This document shows, piece by piece, positions 34,452 through 44,095 of a stretch of DNA of 64,000 nucleotides; position 1 is the stretch's first letter, and each line of letters begins with the position of its first letter. Under the pieces are notes generated by a model. That model was not told where the DNA came from. It made no database searches and worked only from the letters and a program-made list of their open reading frames with translations. Both the position numbers and the translations under genes were made by a program. The DNA is from Desulfobacterales bacterium (GTDB taxonomy: Bacteria; Desulfobacterota; Desulfobacteria; Desulfobacterales; SpSt-501): the NCBI GenBank assembly GCA_030834695.1, contig JAUQXK010000127.1:1-64000 (forward strand), given 5' to 3'.

Positions 34452-35222
34452 TTATTCGGAAATCATTTTGTTCCGGTTCTGGATGTAGCCGTTGCGAAGG
34501 GCGACGTAGGGGTCGAGCGAGGCTTTCTTGATGGCCTCATAGTCTCCGATGCGGAAACTGGTGTCGTTGACGGCTTCTCCGCCCCGCAGGGAAAGCGACA
34601 GCGTGAGATTCGCATACCAGAACAGAGGATCGATAACGGCATCGGGCAGTTTGCCTAAAGCGTCGCGAACGGTGGACGGACCGAAAAAAGGCAGGGTCAC
34701 ATACGAACTCTCCTCCCACCCCCAAACGGCGAATGTCTGGCCCATATCCTCCGGGCTGGTGTTGAAGCCGGGATAGGTGGCCGCCACGTCGGCCATGCCC
34801 AGGAATCCGACGGTCGTATTCAGGAAAAACGAGGCGAATTCGTCCCCTCCCTTCTCCCACTTGCCTTGGAGCAGGCAACTCACGAAACGCACCGGGAAGC
34901 GAATATTGCGCAGCATGTTGCGAAAGATCGTCCGGAACTCCCATGGAATGACCGCTTTCTCTACTTTAGCGGCCGGCTCCAGAACATAAAGCACCAGAAA
35001 ATCGTTGAACTGGTACATTTCCTGGTTGAACGGTTCGATCGGGTCGGCGACCGTAACCTTCTTCGCATCGTCCTCGTACTCGTCTTCGTAGTCGTCCGCT
35101 TCGGCGGCGCTGGCGGCCGACGGATCCGTCTGGGCCCCGGCGGCCACGGGGAACAAGGGCAGGATCGCGAACACGAGCAGAGCGGCGTATACCGCAGCGG
35201 CGAAACCGATTTTCCTCTGCAT
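34452..35222 (-). CDS. mlaA: MlaA/VacJ-family outer-membrane lipid-asymmetry protein
   Basis: 256 residues. A signal peptide (about 1-30, ending AAGA) is followed by an acidic linker (DDYEDEYEDDAKK). The MlaA domain shows DPIEPFNQEMYQFND and FLNTTVGFLGMAD. MlaA removes misplaced phospholipids from the outer leaflet via the Mla pathway. Unlike E. coli MlaA there is no lipobox Cys at the cleavage site, so it is probably not lipidated. The other Mla genes are not in this window. A two-domain periplasmic protein is encoded just upstream (15 bp). Confidence 0.9.
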   Translation of the reverse strand: MQRKIGFAAAVYAALLVFAILPLFPVAAGAQTDPSAASAAEADDYEDEYEDDAKKVTVADPIEPFNQEMYQFNDFLVLYVLEPAAKVEKAVIPWEFRTIFRNMLRNIRFPVRFVSCLLQGKWEKGGDEFASFFLNTTVGFLGMADVAATYPGFNTSPEDMGQTFAVWGWEESSYVTLPFFGPSTVRDALGKLPDAVIDPLFWYANLTLSLSLRGGEAVNDTSFRIGDYEAIKKASLDPYVALRNGYIQNRNKMISE

Positions 35223-35237
35223 CCAGAATGATCTCCT

Positions 35238-35825
35238 TTACTTTCGTCTCTCAACTTTGATGGCGATCGGCTCGGTAACCCGTAGGACGACTTCTTCTCC
35301 TTTTTTAAAGCGCTCGATATTTTTCATGCTCTTGTCGACCGGGACAATCCGGAAGCCGCCATTGGGTTCTTTCAGAGTCACCAGACGTGCCTTGGGGTCG
35401 ATGGACTCGATGACCGCGGACACCGCAAAGGTCTCGGCGAGAAGAACTCCGATCTTTGCGCCCTTCGGTGCGACGGAGACCAGCCGCGCCTCGCCGGGGC
35501 TTTGGGGCGCTCTGGCGGAACGGATGGAAATCGCCACGGATTCGACGAAATCCGCCAAAACCATGTCGCCTTTTTTCAACTGCTCGAAGTTTCGGACGGC
35601 CTTGTCCGCTTTTAAGGCAACGGCCTTGCCCTGAATTCCTTTCAGCGTCATCGTGCGCTTCTTGTAATCAATGGCTTCCAGGGTGGCCTTGACCTCGAGC
35701 ACGTCGGTCACCACGACCCCCGGCTTGGCCATTTCTTTTTCGGCGTCCGGCGACAGCCCGCCGGCCATTGCCGGCCCCGCGGCAATCCCCATCATCATCA
35801 CAACTGCCAGCAGAATAGATTTCAT
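35238..35825 (-). CDS. Periplasmic protein of two duplicated beta-type domains
   Basis: 195 residues with a signal peptide (cut near AMA-GG). Two units align: VKATLEAIDYKKRTMTLKG to FVESVAISI (about 45-105), and VSAVIESIDPKARLVTLKE to VTEPIAIKV (about 133-190). Each has a matching K-x-F/I-x-x-x-KKG(D/E) segment before its last strand. I do not recognise a named family; small OB- or SH3-like barrels are plausible. Directly upstream of mlaA on the same strand, so an envelope role is likely. Confidence 0.65.
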   Translation of the reverse strand: MKSILLAVVMMMGIAAGPAMAGGLSPDAEKEMAKPGVVVTDVLEVKATLEAIDYKKRTMTLKGIQGKAVALKADKAVRNFEQLKKGDMVLADFVESVAISIRSARAPQSPGEARLVSVAPKGAKIGVLLAETFAVSAVIESIDPKARLVTLKEPNGGFRIVPVDKSMKNIERFKKGEEVVLRVTEPIAIKVERRK

Positions 35826-35972
35826 TCGGTATCCTCAAGCCTGCAGACTCAACCCCGCCGACCGATCGCTTCTCGGTTGCATAAGGCCTGCATAAAACGA
35901 TTGCCTTAAAAAATCCAGAGGTTTCTAATCAGCGCCGGGTTTCGTTCGCGCAACGTTCATTCGCCGTCATCG

Positions 35973-37370
35973 CTAGAGGGTGACGCCTTTCAACAAGAGG
36001 TTGACGACTTTTTCCGTTTTCTCCGCTGACACTTTTTTGAGGACCTCTCGGAATTCGGGATACTCGCTCTTGATGTGGTTGAATTCCTTCTTGGTCAAGA
36101 CAAAGACCTCGCAGTAGGTCAGGGCTTTGACCGATGCGGTGCGCTTCTCCTTGAGAATCAGAGAGAGATCGCCGAAATATTCGCCGCCTTCCAGAGTCCC
36201 GAAAGTTTCATCTCCGTCTTCCGATAGAATCGCGACCTGTCCGTGGCTCAAAAAGAAAATCTCTTTCCCGATCTCCCCGGCTCGGGCGATCAAAACGCCG
36301 GGGGCGTAGGTCTGGGGTTTGAGCGCCATCAAGAGAATGTTGCGCAGAACCGGTGAGCAGTATCTGAAGAGGGGCACTTTCTCGAGAAGGTCCCGGGTTA
36401 AATACAGCAGGAGGTTGAGCCGGAACGAAGGCGGCAGATCTTCAAAAAGAGCCTCCTCTTTCACCCCGCGGTGGTGAGCCCACAAATACTCATAGTAATT
36501 GCGGACCTGTTCGTTCAAGTGCGCCGGCACCTGCCGCGCGTGCAGATAGTGGCTGATCGCCTCGATTCGGCCGAAAAAAGCAGCGCGGGACGCATCGAGA
36601 TTGCTGGCCAGCGAAGCGATGTTGCCGATGATGAAGGCATAGGTCGATGCCCCCAATAGCATGATCAGGATGCTGAACACGTATTCAAAATCACGGTGCG
36701 GGGTGATATCGCCGTACCCGACAGTGGCCATGGTCTGGATCACCCAATAGAGCGCACGGATGTACTGCGTGGCCGGCCGTGCATGTTCAATGCCCTGCTG
36801 CACCACCCAACAGTTCTCGGGGAACCCTTCGAGATAGGGCACCAGGAACCACGCACAGGCGATCCAGTGAATAAGCAGAAAAAAAGCCGTGAAAAGCTTG
36901 GCGATGCGGAGATGACCGGCGCTGGTCCAGCTCAGGCTCTGCCAGCGGCGGAAAATTATGAAAAGCCGGATCACGCGCAGGAGCCTAAGCTGACGCAGAA
37001 CCAATACAACCGACACCCCGGCCATGCCGAGGCCCGCATCGCCCAGAAAGATCGCATCGAACGGCAGGTTCGCCGCCAGGTCGACGCAGAAGAGGGTTTT
37101 CAGGTAGTGCCGAGCGGTCTGGTCCGCTGCGGTGATCTTTTCACCACGCCGTCGGAAGGTGGTGAAGAAGTTCAGAATAATATCCAGACCAAAAAACAGG
37201 TCGATGAGATAGACGAGTCCGGAGCCAAGAGGCACAGCGACGTGCCGAAATGAAAGTTGAAGCGGGATCAAGAAACAGCTGGCGATGATCAACAGGGAAA
37301 TGAAGATATCCCAAATCAACCGGAACGTTGAATTCTCATCGATGGTTCGCATGCGGTCTTGGTCGGTCAT
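35973..37370 (-). CDS. Cyclic-nucleotide-gated-type potassium channel
   Basis: 465 residues. Six transmembrane segments lie between about 17 and 255, with an S4-like helix rich in arginine (LRQLRLLRVIRLFIIFRR) and the K+ filter TMATVGYGD. A C-linker (about 262-345) connects to a cyclic-nucleotide-binding domain with GEYFGDLSLIL and the phosphate-binding Arg of RTASV. This is the HCN/CNG architecture, also found in some bacteria. The ligand (cAMP or cGMP) is not known here. It lies just past the terminator of the tRNA-Val/Asp unit. Confidence 0.9.
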   Translation of the reverse strand: MTDQDRMRTIDENSTFRLIWDIFISLLIIASCFLIPLQLSFRHVAVPLGSGLVYLIDLFFGLDIILNFFTTFRRRGEKITAADQTARHYLKTLFCVDLAANLPFDAIFLGDAGLGMAGVSVVLVLRQLRLLRVIRLFIIFRRWQSLSWTSAGHLRIAKLFTAFFLLIHWIACAWFLVPYLEGFPENCWVVQQGIEHARPATQYIRALYWVIQTMATVGYGDITPHRDFEYVFSILIMLLGASTYAFIIGNIASLASNLDASRAAFFGRIEAISHYLHARQVPAHLNEQVRNYYEYLWAHHRGVKEEALFEDLPPSFRLNLLLYLTRDLLEKVPLFRYCSPVLRNILLMALKPQTYAPGVLIARAGEIGKEIFFLSHGQVAILSEDGDETFGTLEGGEYFGDLSLILKEKRTASVKALTYCEVFVLTKKEFNHIKSEYPEFREVLKKVSAEKTEKVVNLLLKGVTL

Positions 37371-37423
37371 GAAGGGTCAAGAAAGCCTGCCCCGGCGCCG
37401 CCGGGTTCTCAGATGGCCGAAAC

Positions 37424-37459
37424 AGAAAACCGGATGGCTCCGTAGCCATCCGGTTTTCT
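37424..37459 (-). terminator. Terminator of the tRNA-Val/tRNA-Asp transcript
   Basis: AGAAAACCGGATGGCT (37424-37439) and AGCCATCCGGTTTTCT (37444-37459) form a perfect 16-bp stem with a 4-base loop. On the minus strand it follows the tRNA-Asp 3' end by about 9 bp and ends in GGTTTTCTGTTT. The symmetric arm lets it work in both directions. Confidence 0.85.
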
Positions 37460-37468
37460 ATTGAAAAA

Positions 37469-37546
37469 TGGCGGGGACGACGAGGCTCGAACTCGCGACC
37501 TCCGACGTGACAGGCCGGCGCTCTAACCAAACTGAGCTACGCCCCC
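37469..37546 (-). tRNA. tRNA-Asp (GTC)
   Basis: Minus strand: acceptor GGGGGCG pairs with CGTCCCC, discriminator G, encoded CCA (complement of 37469-37471). The anticodon loop is CTGTCAC, giving GTC; the T arm is GCGAG-TTCGAGC-CTCGT. 78 nt. Confidence 0.95.
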
Positions 37547-37601
37547 GCAAATCTTGTTTTCATGGTAGTTCGCCCCTCGGTGCCTCCCACCGGAACGTCA
37601 G

Positions 37602-37677
37602 TGGTAGGCGGAACAGGGATCGAACCTGTGACCTTCGGCTTGTAAGGCCGACGCTCTCCCGGCTGAGCTATCCGCCC
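37602..37677 (-). tRNA. tRNA-Val (TAC)
   Basis: Minus strand: acceptor GGGCGGA with TCCGCCT, discriminator A, encoded CCA (complement of 37602-37604). The anticodon loop CTTACAA gives TAC; T loop GTTCGATCC. 76 nt. It is 55 bp upstream of tRNA-Asp in the same transcript direction, downstream of lon. Confidence 0.95.
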
Positions 37678-37752
37678 TGAGCGAATTGCGCAAATTTTTT
37701 TACTACTAGCTTGGCCTTAAAGTGTCAAGCGCAATTTCAGTGACACACGGAT

Positions 37753-40191
37753 TCAGTTGATGGCGCGTTCCGCTGGCTGATCTTTTTCAATCGGAATCTT
37801 AAGCGGAATGTCTGCATTCTTGAAAATCGACTCCCCCTCGCGCGCGATGAGCGCATGGCCGAGCACTTCGTCCATATGCTCGACAAACCGGACGTCCATC
37901 TGGCTGGTAATGCTCTTGGGGACATCCTTGAGGTCCTTTTCGTTCTCTTTGGGAATGATCACGCATTTGACCCCGCCCCGGTGGGCGGCGATGAGCTTCT
38001 CCTTCAGGCCGCCGATCGGCAGCACCCGTCCCCGCAGCGTGATCTCGCCCGTCATGGCGATGTCGCGGTGCACCGGTCGTTTGGTCAAGGCCGAAACGAG
38101 CGACGTACACATCGATATCCCGGCCGAGGGTCCGTCCTTGGGTATTGCCCCCTCCGGAATGTGGATATGGATGTCGTATTTGCGGTGGAACTTGTCGTCG
38201 ATCATCAGGTGATCCGCCCGTGAACGCACATAGCTCAGCGCGGCGTGGGCCGACTCCTGCATGACCTCCCCAAGCTTTCCGGTAACGGTCAGCTGCCCGC
38301 GGCCGGGCATCAACAGGGTTTCGATGAACAGCAGTTCGCCGCCCACCTGCGTCCATGCCAGACCCGTGACCATGCCGACCTGATCCTGCTCCTCCACCTG
38401 TTCATGGCGGAAGCGGTAAGGTCCCAGGTGTTTGGGAACGGATTTCTCCCCCACGGCGAACTCGTTTCGGTCGGGGTGGGTCACGGCCTCGCGCGCCAGC
38501 TTGCGGCAGATCGAAGCGATTTCGCGTTCAAGGTTGCGCACCCCGGCCTCGCGGGTGTAGCGCCGAATGAGCATCAGAACGGCGTTGCGCGAAAATTCAA
38601 CCTTTTTGCCCTCCAGGCCGTTGGTCTTGATCTGCTTAGGCAGGAGGAACTGCTCGGCAATGTGGTATTTTTCGACCTCGGTGTATCCCGGCAGCCGAAT
38701 GATCTCCATTCGGTCCTGAAGCGGTAGCGGGATGTCAGGCAGCGTGTTGGCCGTCGTGATGAACAGGATATCCGACAGGTCGTAGTCCAGGTCGAGGTAG
38801 TGATCGTTGAAGGCGAAATTCTGCTCGGGATCCAGCACTTCGAGCAAGGCCGCCGAGGGGTCTCCCCGGAAATCCATGCTCATCTTGTCGACTTCGTCCA
38901 GGCAGAACACCGGGTTGCTCGCGCCCACCTTCTTAAGCGATTGGATGATCTTGCCGGGCATGGCGCCGATGTACGTGCGGCGGTGCCCGCGGATTTCGGC
39001 CTCATCCCGTACCCCGCCCAGGGACAAGCGCACGTATTTTCGGCCGGTGGCGCGGGCGATGGACTTGGCCAACGAGGTCTTGCCGACACCGGGAGGGCCT
39101 ACGAAGCACAGGATCGGCCCCCGGATTTTCTTCACCAGCGCCTGCACGGCGAGGTATTCCAGGATGCGCTCCTTGGGCTTTTCCAGCCCGTAATGGTCTT
39201 CTTCCAAAATCCGCTCCGCCTGCGGCAGGTCGTCCGCCACATCGGTCTTCTCAGACCAGGGCAGGCTCAAAATCCAGTCGATGTAGTTACGCACCACCGT
39301 GGCCTCGGCCGACATGGGCGTCATCATCCTGAGCTTCTTGAGCTCATGCTCGACTTTCTCGGTGGCCTCCTTGGGCAATTTCTTGTTTTTGAGCTTTTCC
39401 TCGATTTCGCGGATCTCGTCGCTGAGATCGTCCTCTGCGCCCATTTCCTTCTTGATGGCCCGCATCTGCTCGTTCAGGTAGTATTGCTTCTGGGTCTTCT
39501 CCATCTGGTCTTTGATGCGGGTTTTGATGCGCTGGTCCATGCGGAAGACCTCGATCTCCATCTTGATCAGGCTCAGCAGCAGGGGCAGGCGATCGGCCAG
39601 GTCGACCGTGTCGAGCAGCCGCTGTTTGTCCTCGAGCTTGAAGGAGAAATGCGAGGCCACCGTGTCGGCCATCTGGGATGGATCCGCGATGGAGGTCACG
39701 TTGGTGACCAGTTCTTTGGAAATGCTGCGGTTGAGACCGGCGTATTCCTCGAAGGTCTCAATGACCGAACGCATCAGGGCGGTGGATTCCGCCGTGGAGA
39801 GCTCTTTTTCGGCCTGCCGCTCCAGTTCCACCCGGAAGAATTCCTCCTCCGGAAGAAACCGCACGACCCGCGCCCGGCTTTTGCCCTCCACCAGGGCCTT
39901 CACCGTGCCGTCGGGCAGGCGCAGCAGCTGCAGCACCTTGCCGATCGTGCCCATCTCGCTGATGTCCTGCTCTCCCGGGTTGTCGATGCCGGCCTTTTTC
40001 TGGGTGGCCAAAAAAACCACCTTGTCTTTGTTCATGGCCTCGGTCAGGGCATTGACGGATTTGGGCCGTCCCACGAACAAGGGCGCCACCATGAATGGAA
40101 ACACCACGATATCCCGCAAAGGCAGCAGCGGCAGCACGATTCGGTTCGGGTGGGGTTCCCCGTCTTTGAAAAACTTTGGAATGTTCACCAT
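37753..40191 (-). CDS. lon: ATP-dependent protease La (Lon)
   Basis: 812 residues. The N-terminal LON substrate domain ([15 protein letters not shown]) is followed by coiled regions (about 190-290). The AAA+ module has Walker [14 protein letters not shown] and Walker [10 protein letters not shown]. The C-terminal protease domain has the catalytic Ser in DGPSAGIS and the Lys in [13 protein letters not shown]. It degrades misfolded and regulatory proteins in the cytoplasm. Last gene of the tig-clpP-clpX-lon series, 65 bp after clpX. Confidence 0.97.
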   Translation of the reverse strand: MVNIPKFFKDGEPHPNRIVLPLLPLRDIVVFPFMVAPLFVGRPKSVNALTEAMNKDKVVFLATQKKAGIDNPGEQDISEMGTIGKVLQLLRLPDGTVKALVEGKSRARVVRFLPEEEFFRVELERQAEKELSTAESTALMRSVIETFEEYAGLNRSISKELVTNVTSIADPSQMADTVASHFSFKLEDKQRLLDTVDLADRLPLLLSLIKMEIEVFRMDQRIKTRIKDQMEKTQKQYYLNEQMRAIKKEMGAEDDLSDEIREIEEKLKNKKLPKEATEKVEHELKKLRMMTPMSAEATVVRNYIDWILSLPWSEKTDVADDLPQAERILEEDHYGLEKPKERILEYLAVQALVKKIRGPILCFVGPPGVGKTSLAKSIARATGRKYVRLSLGGVRDEAEIRGHRRTYIGAMPGKIIQSLKKVGASNPVFCLDEVDKMSMDFRGDPSAALLEVLDPEQNFAFNDHYLDLDYDLSDILFITTANTLPDIPLPLQDRMEIIRLPGYTEVEKYHIAEQFLLPKQIKTNGLEGKKVEFSRNAVLMLIRRYTREAGVRNLEREIASICRKLAREAVTHPDRNEFAVGEKSVPKHLGPYRFRHEQVEEQDQVGMVTGLAWTQVGGELLFIETLLMPGRGQLTVTGKLGEVMQESAHAALSYVRSRADHLMIDDKFHRKYDIHIHIPEGAIPKDGPSAGISMCTSLVSALTKRPVHRDIAMTGEITLRGRVLPIGGLKEKLIAAHRGGVKCVIIPKENEKDLKDVPKSITSQMDVRFVEHMDEVLGHALIAREGESIFKNADIPLKIPIEKDQPAERAIN

Positions 40192-40256
40192 ATGTCACAC
40201 CGAAAATGAGCCCCCCGTGGAGGCTCAAGGCTAAGAGTCGGTCTGGCCCGATTGGG

Positions 40257-41501
40257 TCAGGCTTGCTTTTTGGTTTGTTCGAACAGCAGGATGGGGTCTT
40301 CCTTGTTCAGCACCACATCCTCGCTGATGACGCATTCTTTGACGTTTTCGAGGGAGGGCAGCTCGTACATGATATCGAGCATGCAGGACTCCATGATGGC
40401 GCGCAGGCCGCGGGCCCCGGATTTGCGCTTGATCGCCTCCCTGGAGACCGCCGACAGGGAGCTGTCGGTGAAGCGCAGATTCACGCCCTCCATCTCGAAG
40501 AGTTTCTGGTACTGCTTGATCAGGGCGTTCTTGGGCTCCTTGAGGATGCGGATCAGGCTGTCTTCGTTCAGTTCGTGCAGCGTGGCGATCACGGGCAGCC
40601 GGCCGAGGAATTCGGGGATCATGCCGTATTTGACCAGATCCTCCGGCTGCACCATCTTGAGCGTGTCGCTGATCGTGCGCTCCTTTTCCTGGACGATCTT
40701 GGCGCCGAAACCCATCAGCTTGGGACCGAGGCGGCGCTGGATGATCTTCTCCAGGCCGGTGAAGGTGCCGCCGCAGATGAAGAGAATGTTGGTGGTATCG
40801 ACCTTGATGAAATCCTGCTGGGGATGCTTGCGCCCGCCCTTGGGCGGCACGCTGGCCAGCGTGCCCTCCAGGATTTTGAGCAGCGCCTGCTGCACACCTT
40901 CACCCGAAACGTCCCGGGTGATCGAGGGGTTGTCGGCCTTGCTGGCGATTTTGTCGATTTCGTCGATGTAGACGATCCCGCGCTTGGCCTTTTCGACGTC
41001 GTAATCGGCACTCTGCAGCAGGGACAGAATGATGTTTTCGACGTCTTCCCCCACGTAACCGGCCTCGGTCAGGCTGGTGGCGTCCGCGATCGTGAACGGC
41101 ACGTTCAGAAACCGCGCCAGGGTCTGGGCCAGAAGCGTCTTGCCGCAGCCGGTCGGGCCGATCAGCAGGATGTTGCTTTTCTGAACGTCCACGTCGCCGG
41201 CGTTGAAAGCCGACTCCAGGCGCTTGTAGTGGTTGTATACCGCAACCGAAAGAATCTTCTTGGCCGGCTCCTGCTCGATCACATAACCGTCCAGGCGCTC
41301 CTTGATTTCCTTGGGGGTCAGGAAATGGGTCGTATCCTTGGTGTCCTTTTCGGTCTCTTCCTCGATGATTTCGCTGCAGAGCTGGATGCACTCATCGCAG
41401 ATGTACACCGCGGGACCGGCGATCAGCTTGCGGACCTCGGACTGGTTCTTGCCGCAAAACGAGCAGAAGAGGTTGTCGTTGTCGTCCTTCTTTTTCGCCA
41501 T
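40257..41501 (-). CDS. clpX: ClpX, ATP-binding unfoldase of the Clp protease
   Basis: 414 residues. The N-terminal zinc-binding domain has CSFCGKN and CDECIQLC (about 10-38). The AAA+ domain has Walker A GPTGCGKT, pore loop GYVG and Walker [12 protein letters not shown]. The loop that docks ClpP includes IGF-type residues near 265-275 (KLMGFGAK). ClpX unfolds substrates into the ClpP chamber. Its ribosome binding site GGAGG overlaps the 3' end of clpP, implying coupled translation. Confidence 0.97.
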   Translation of the reverse strand: MAKKKDDNDNLFCSFCGKNQSEVRKLIAGPAVYICDECIQLCSEIIEEETEKDTKDTTHFLTPKEIKERLDGYVIEQEPAKKILSVAVYNHYKRLESAFNAGDVDVQKSNILLIGPTGCGKTLLAQTLARFLNVPFTIADATSLTEAGYVGEDVENIILSLLQSADYDVEKAKRGIVYIDEIDKIASKADNPSITRDVSGEGVQQALLKILEGTLASVPPKGGRKHPQQDFIKVDTTNILFICGGTFTGLEKIIQRRLGPKLMGFGAKIVQEKERTISDTLKMVQPEDLVKYGMIPEFLGRLPVIATLHELNEDSLIRILKEPKNALIKQYQKLFEMEGVNLRFTDSSLSAVSREAIKRKSGARGLRAIMESCMLDIMYELPSLENVKECVISEDVVLNKEDPILLFEQTKKQA

Positions 41502-41502
41502 G

Positions 41503-42117
41503 CTATGCCTCCGGCTTATCCAATAAGTCGAGATCCTGACGGTTGGCGATCACGTGATCGATGATTCCGTAGGTCTTGGCCTCCTGGGCGCTCATGAAAT
41601 AATCCCGGTCGGTATCGCGCTGGATCGAGTCCATCGTCTTGCCGGTATGCTGGACAAGGATCTGGTTCAGCGTCTCCTTCATCCGCAGGATTTCCTTGGC
41701 CTGGATCTCGATGTCCGAGGCCTGCCCCTGAAACCCGCCCATCGGCTGGTGGATCAGAATCCGCGCATTGGGCAGCGAGTAGCGCTTGCCATGGGCGCCG
41801 GCCGTGAGCAACAGGGCTCCCATGCTGGCGGCTTGGCCGATGCAAACCGTGGCAATGTCCGGCTTGATGTACTGCATGGTATCGTAAACGGCCAAACCGG
41901 CGGTCACCAGGCCGCCGGGCGAGTTGATGTAGAAATTGATGTCCTTGTCCGGATCCTCGGATTCCAGAAATAGCAGCTGCGCAATCAGCAGATTGGCAAC
42001 TTCGTCGTTCATGGCGGAGCCCAGGAAAATAATCCGATCCTTCAGCAAACGGGAATAGATGTCATAGGCCCGTTCGCCGCGGCTGCTTTGTTCGATGACC
42101 ATGGGAATCAGCGGCAC
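41503..42117 (-). CDS. clpP: ClpP, proteolytic subunit of the Clp protease
   Basis: 204 residues of the self-assembling serine peptidase. The catalytic triad is Ser in [10 protein letters not shown], His in ILIHQPMGG and Asp in [10 protein letters not shown]. The N-terminus ([25 protein letters not shown] split by a short propeptide-like start) is standard. It lies between tig and clpX, the usual order in proteobacteria. Confidence 0.97.
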   Translation of the reverse strand: MPLIPMVIEQSSRGERAYDIYSRLLKDRIIFLGSAMNDEVANLLIAQLLFLESEDPDKDINFYINSPGGLVTAGLAVYDTMQYIKPDIATVCIGQAASMGALLLTAGAHGKRYSLPNARILIHQPMGGFQGQASDIEIQAKEILRMKETLNQILVQHTGKTMDSIQRDTDRDYFMSAQEAKTYGIIDHVIANRQDLDLLDKPEA

Positions 42118-42191
42118 TCTGTGTCTCCTTCTTGTTCGGTTTCGTCAATCGGCTTTATGGCTTCAGGTCGCGTTGGCTGGCCCATCGCTCG

Positions 42192-43496
42192 CTATCGGGA
42201 TTCGGGCGCAAGGTCCTCGATCGCGCTGGCGTCGAGGACGAGCTTGATCGCCTTTTTTTCCAGCAACGCATGTTTGTAGTAATCCAGTTTTTCGGGATTT
42301 TCTCGGTAGTATCGCCGAATCTCCGCCACCGGCTGCTGGAAGTTGTCGGCCATTTTCTGCAGGGCGTCATCGAGCTCGTCGTCGCTCAACTCCAGTTTTT
42401 CCTGGTCGATGATCTTGCCCAGGATCAGGTGACGCTTGACTTGCTTCAACGCCGTGTCGCGGTATTTTTCGGCGATGATCTCGCGGGACAACCCGGCCTC
42501 GGCCAACGACGTATTGCGGTAGGAAAAGGAGCGCTCGGCCTCCTCGACGATGCCGTCAAGTTCCATTTCCACCAACGCCTCCGGCACCTCGAACGCCGCC
42601 CGCTCGATCAAACCGCTGAAGGCCTGCTCGCTGAGTTCCTGCTCGACCCGTTTTTCGTATCCCTGGGTCAGGTTCGTCGTGATGCCTCGTTTGAGGTCTT
42701 CAAGAGTTTCGAACCGGCCGGCACTTTTGGCAAATTCGTCATTGATTTCCGGCAGGATCTCATCGCGGATTTCGTTCAACTTCACCTTGAATTGCAGGGT
42801 TTGGCCGGCCAATGCCTTGTTGCCGTAATCCCCTGGAAAGGTCACCGGGAATTCGCGCGTCTCGCCGGCGGCCATGCCCGCCAACTGCTGGTCGAACTCT
42901 TTGAGGACGGCGCCGGCCCCGAGCTTCATTGTGAAATTTTCGGTCTTGGGGGCGCCCGCAAACGGCCGGCCGTCTTTAAACCCCTCGAAATCGATCAGCA
43001 GGTGGTCGCCTTCGCGCACGGGACGGCTGTCGGCGGTCTTCTCCAACCGGGCCAGATTTTTCTGGAGCATCTTCAGCTGAGCATCCACCTCTGCCTCGCT
43101 GACCGTGTAAACGGACCGCTTCAGCTGCATCCCCTTCAAATCAATGTCCGCAATCGGAGGCGTCACCTCGACGGTTGCAGCATACTTGTACGGCTGCGAA
43201 ATGTCGATTTCCGGCGGGTCCAATTTGGGTCGGCCCACGACCCGCAGGTCTTTCTCTTTGACCGCATCAATAAATGAGCTCTGAATCAGCCGGGAGGATA
43301 CATCGGCCAGAACGTCTTTCCGAAACATTTTTTCCAACACCGACCGCGGAACTTTTCCGGGCCGGAACCCTTTGATTTTGGCGGTTTTTTTGATTTCGTC
43401 ATAGGCCTTGTCGATCTCACGAACGACATCTTCACGGGGAATCTCGACATGAAGGGTTTTCTTGACGCTGCTGATGTCTTCAACGGTTACCTGCAT
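42192..43496 (-). CDS. tig: Trigger factor, ribosome-associated chaperone/prolyl isomerase
   Basis: 434 residues from the ATG at 43496, which lies ten bases after AGGAAGG; the ATG at 43505 sits almost on top of that site and is less likely. Domains: ribosome-binding N-terminus with the signature GFRPGKVP (about 44-51), FKBP-type isomerase (about 155-240, GDYGNKALAGQTLQF) and C-terminal chaperone arms. It meets nascent chains at the exit tunnel. First gene of the proteostasis operon, just downstream of tRNA-Leu. Confidence 0.95.
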   Translation of the reverse strand: MQVTVEDISSVKKTLHVEIPREDVVREIDKAYDEIKKTAKIKGFRPGKVPRSVLEKMFRKDVLADVSSRLIQSSFIDAVKEKDLRVVGRPKLDPPEIDISQPYKYAATVEVTPPIADIDLKGMQLKRSVYTVSEAEVDAQLKMLQKNLARLEKTADSRPVREGDHLLIDFEGFKDGRPFAGAPKTENFTMKLGAGAVLKEFDQQLAGMAAGETREFPVTFPGDYGNKALAGQTLQFKVKLNEIRDEILPEINDEFAKSAGRFETLEDLKRGITTNLTQGYEKRVEQELSEQAFSGLIERAAFEVPEALVEMELDGIVEEAERSFSYRNTSLAEAGLSREIIAEKYRDTALKQVKRHLILGKIIDQEKLELSDDELDDALQKMADNFQQPVAEIRRYYRENPEKLDYYKHALLEKKAIKLVLDASAIEDLAPESR

Positions 43497-43567
43497 CGAT
43501 ACCATGCCTTCCTAACGTATAAGTTTTCCCGGATGGGACGGGTCGCCGAGTTGAGGAGCGTCGAATA

Positions 43568-43654
43568 TGGTGCGAGAGGGGAGACTTGAACTCCCATTCT
43601 GTCGCCAGAGCTGGATCCTAAATCCAGTGCGTCTACCAGTTCCGCCACTCTCGC
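43568..43654 (-). tRNA. tRNA-Leu (TAG)
   Basis: Minus strand, 87 nt with the long class II variable arm. Acceptor GCGAGAG pairs with CTCTCGC, discriminator A, CCA encoded (complement of 43568-43570). Anticodon stem CTGGA/TCCAG surrounds loop TTTAGGA, giving TAG. Confidence 0.95.
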
Positions 43655-43886
43655 TCGTCGGCAGCATCACGCCGCTTTAGGCAAGAAAAATCCCACCTGA
43701 GCCTAGCGAGGGGCTCCATCAGCGGGCAAAAACTACATAAAGGTAATTTTTTCACGCTTTTGGTCCAGTATAAAGTCAAAAACCAGCCATGTCAACAACG
43801 GTGGGCGTTCCCGGGCGCTGGCCGCCGGGATTGGCGGCCGAGTGCTTGCGCAAACGATCCGGCCGTGTTAGAAATATAAACCGAAT

Positions 43887-43963
43887 CGGGGCGTGGCGCA
43901 GCCTGGTAGCGCACCTGCTTTGGGAGCAGGGGGCCGTCAGTTCAAATCTGACCGCCCCGACCA
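43887..43963 (+). tRNA. tRNA-Pro (TGG)
   Basis: Plus strand, 77 nt. Acceptor CGGGGCG with CGCCCCG, discriminator A, CCA encoded at 43961-43963. Anticodon stem CCTGC/GCAGG around TTTGGGA gives TGG. Divergent from tRNA-Leu. Confidence 0.95.
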
Positions 43964-43965
43964 GA

Positions 43966-44001
43966 AATTCAGCCGGTTCAATCCCGGCTGAATTTTTTTT
44001 C
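43966..44001 (+). terminator. Rho-independent terminator of tRNA-Pro
   Basis: AATTCAGCCGG, loop of about eight bases, CCGGCTGAATT, then eight T's, starting 3 bp after the tRNA's CCA end. A textbook intrinsic terminator. Confidence 0.93.
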
Positions 44002-44095
44002 GGGTCTTCCATCGACCTTCCGGCTGCTGCTGGAAATGACGCCCAAGACGAGCCTCTCCTTAGCTGACTAAACCGCCTCCATTTTGATGGTTCCC

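Noticed and set aside
37469-43963. Genomic island inserted at the tRNA genes
   Set aside because: No integrase, no direct repeat of a tRNA 3' end was seen, and the content (tig, clpP, clpX, lon) is core housekeeping.
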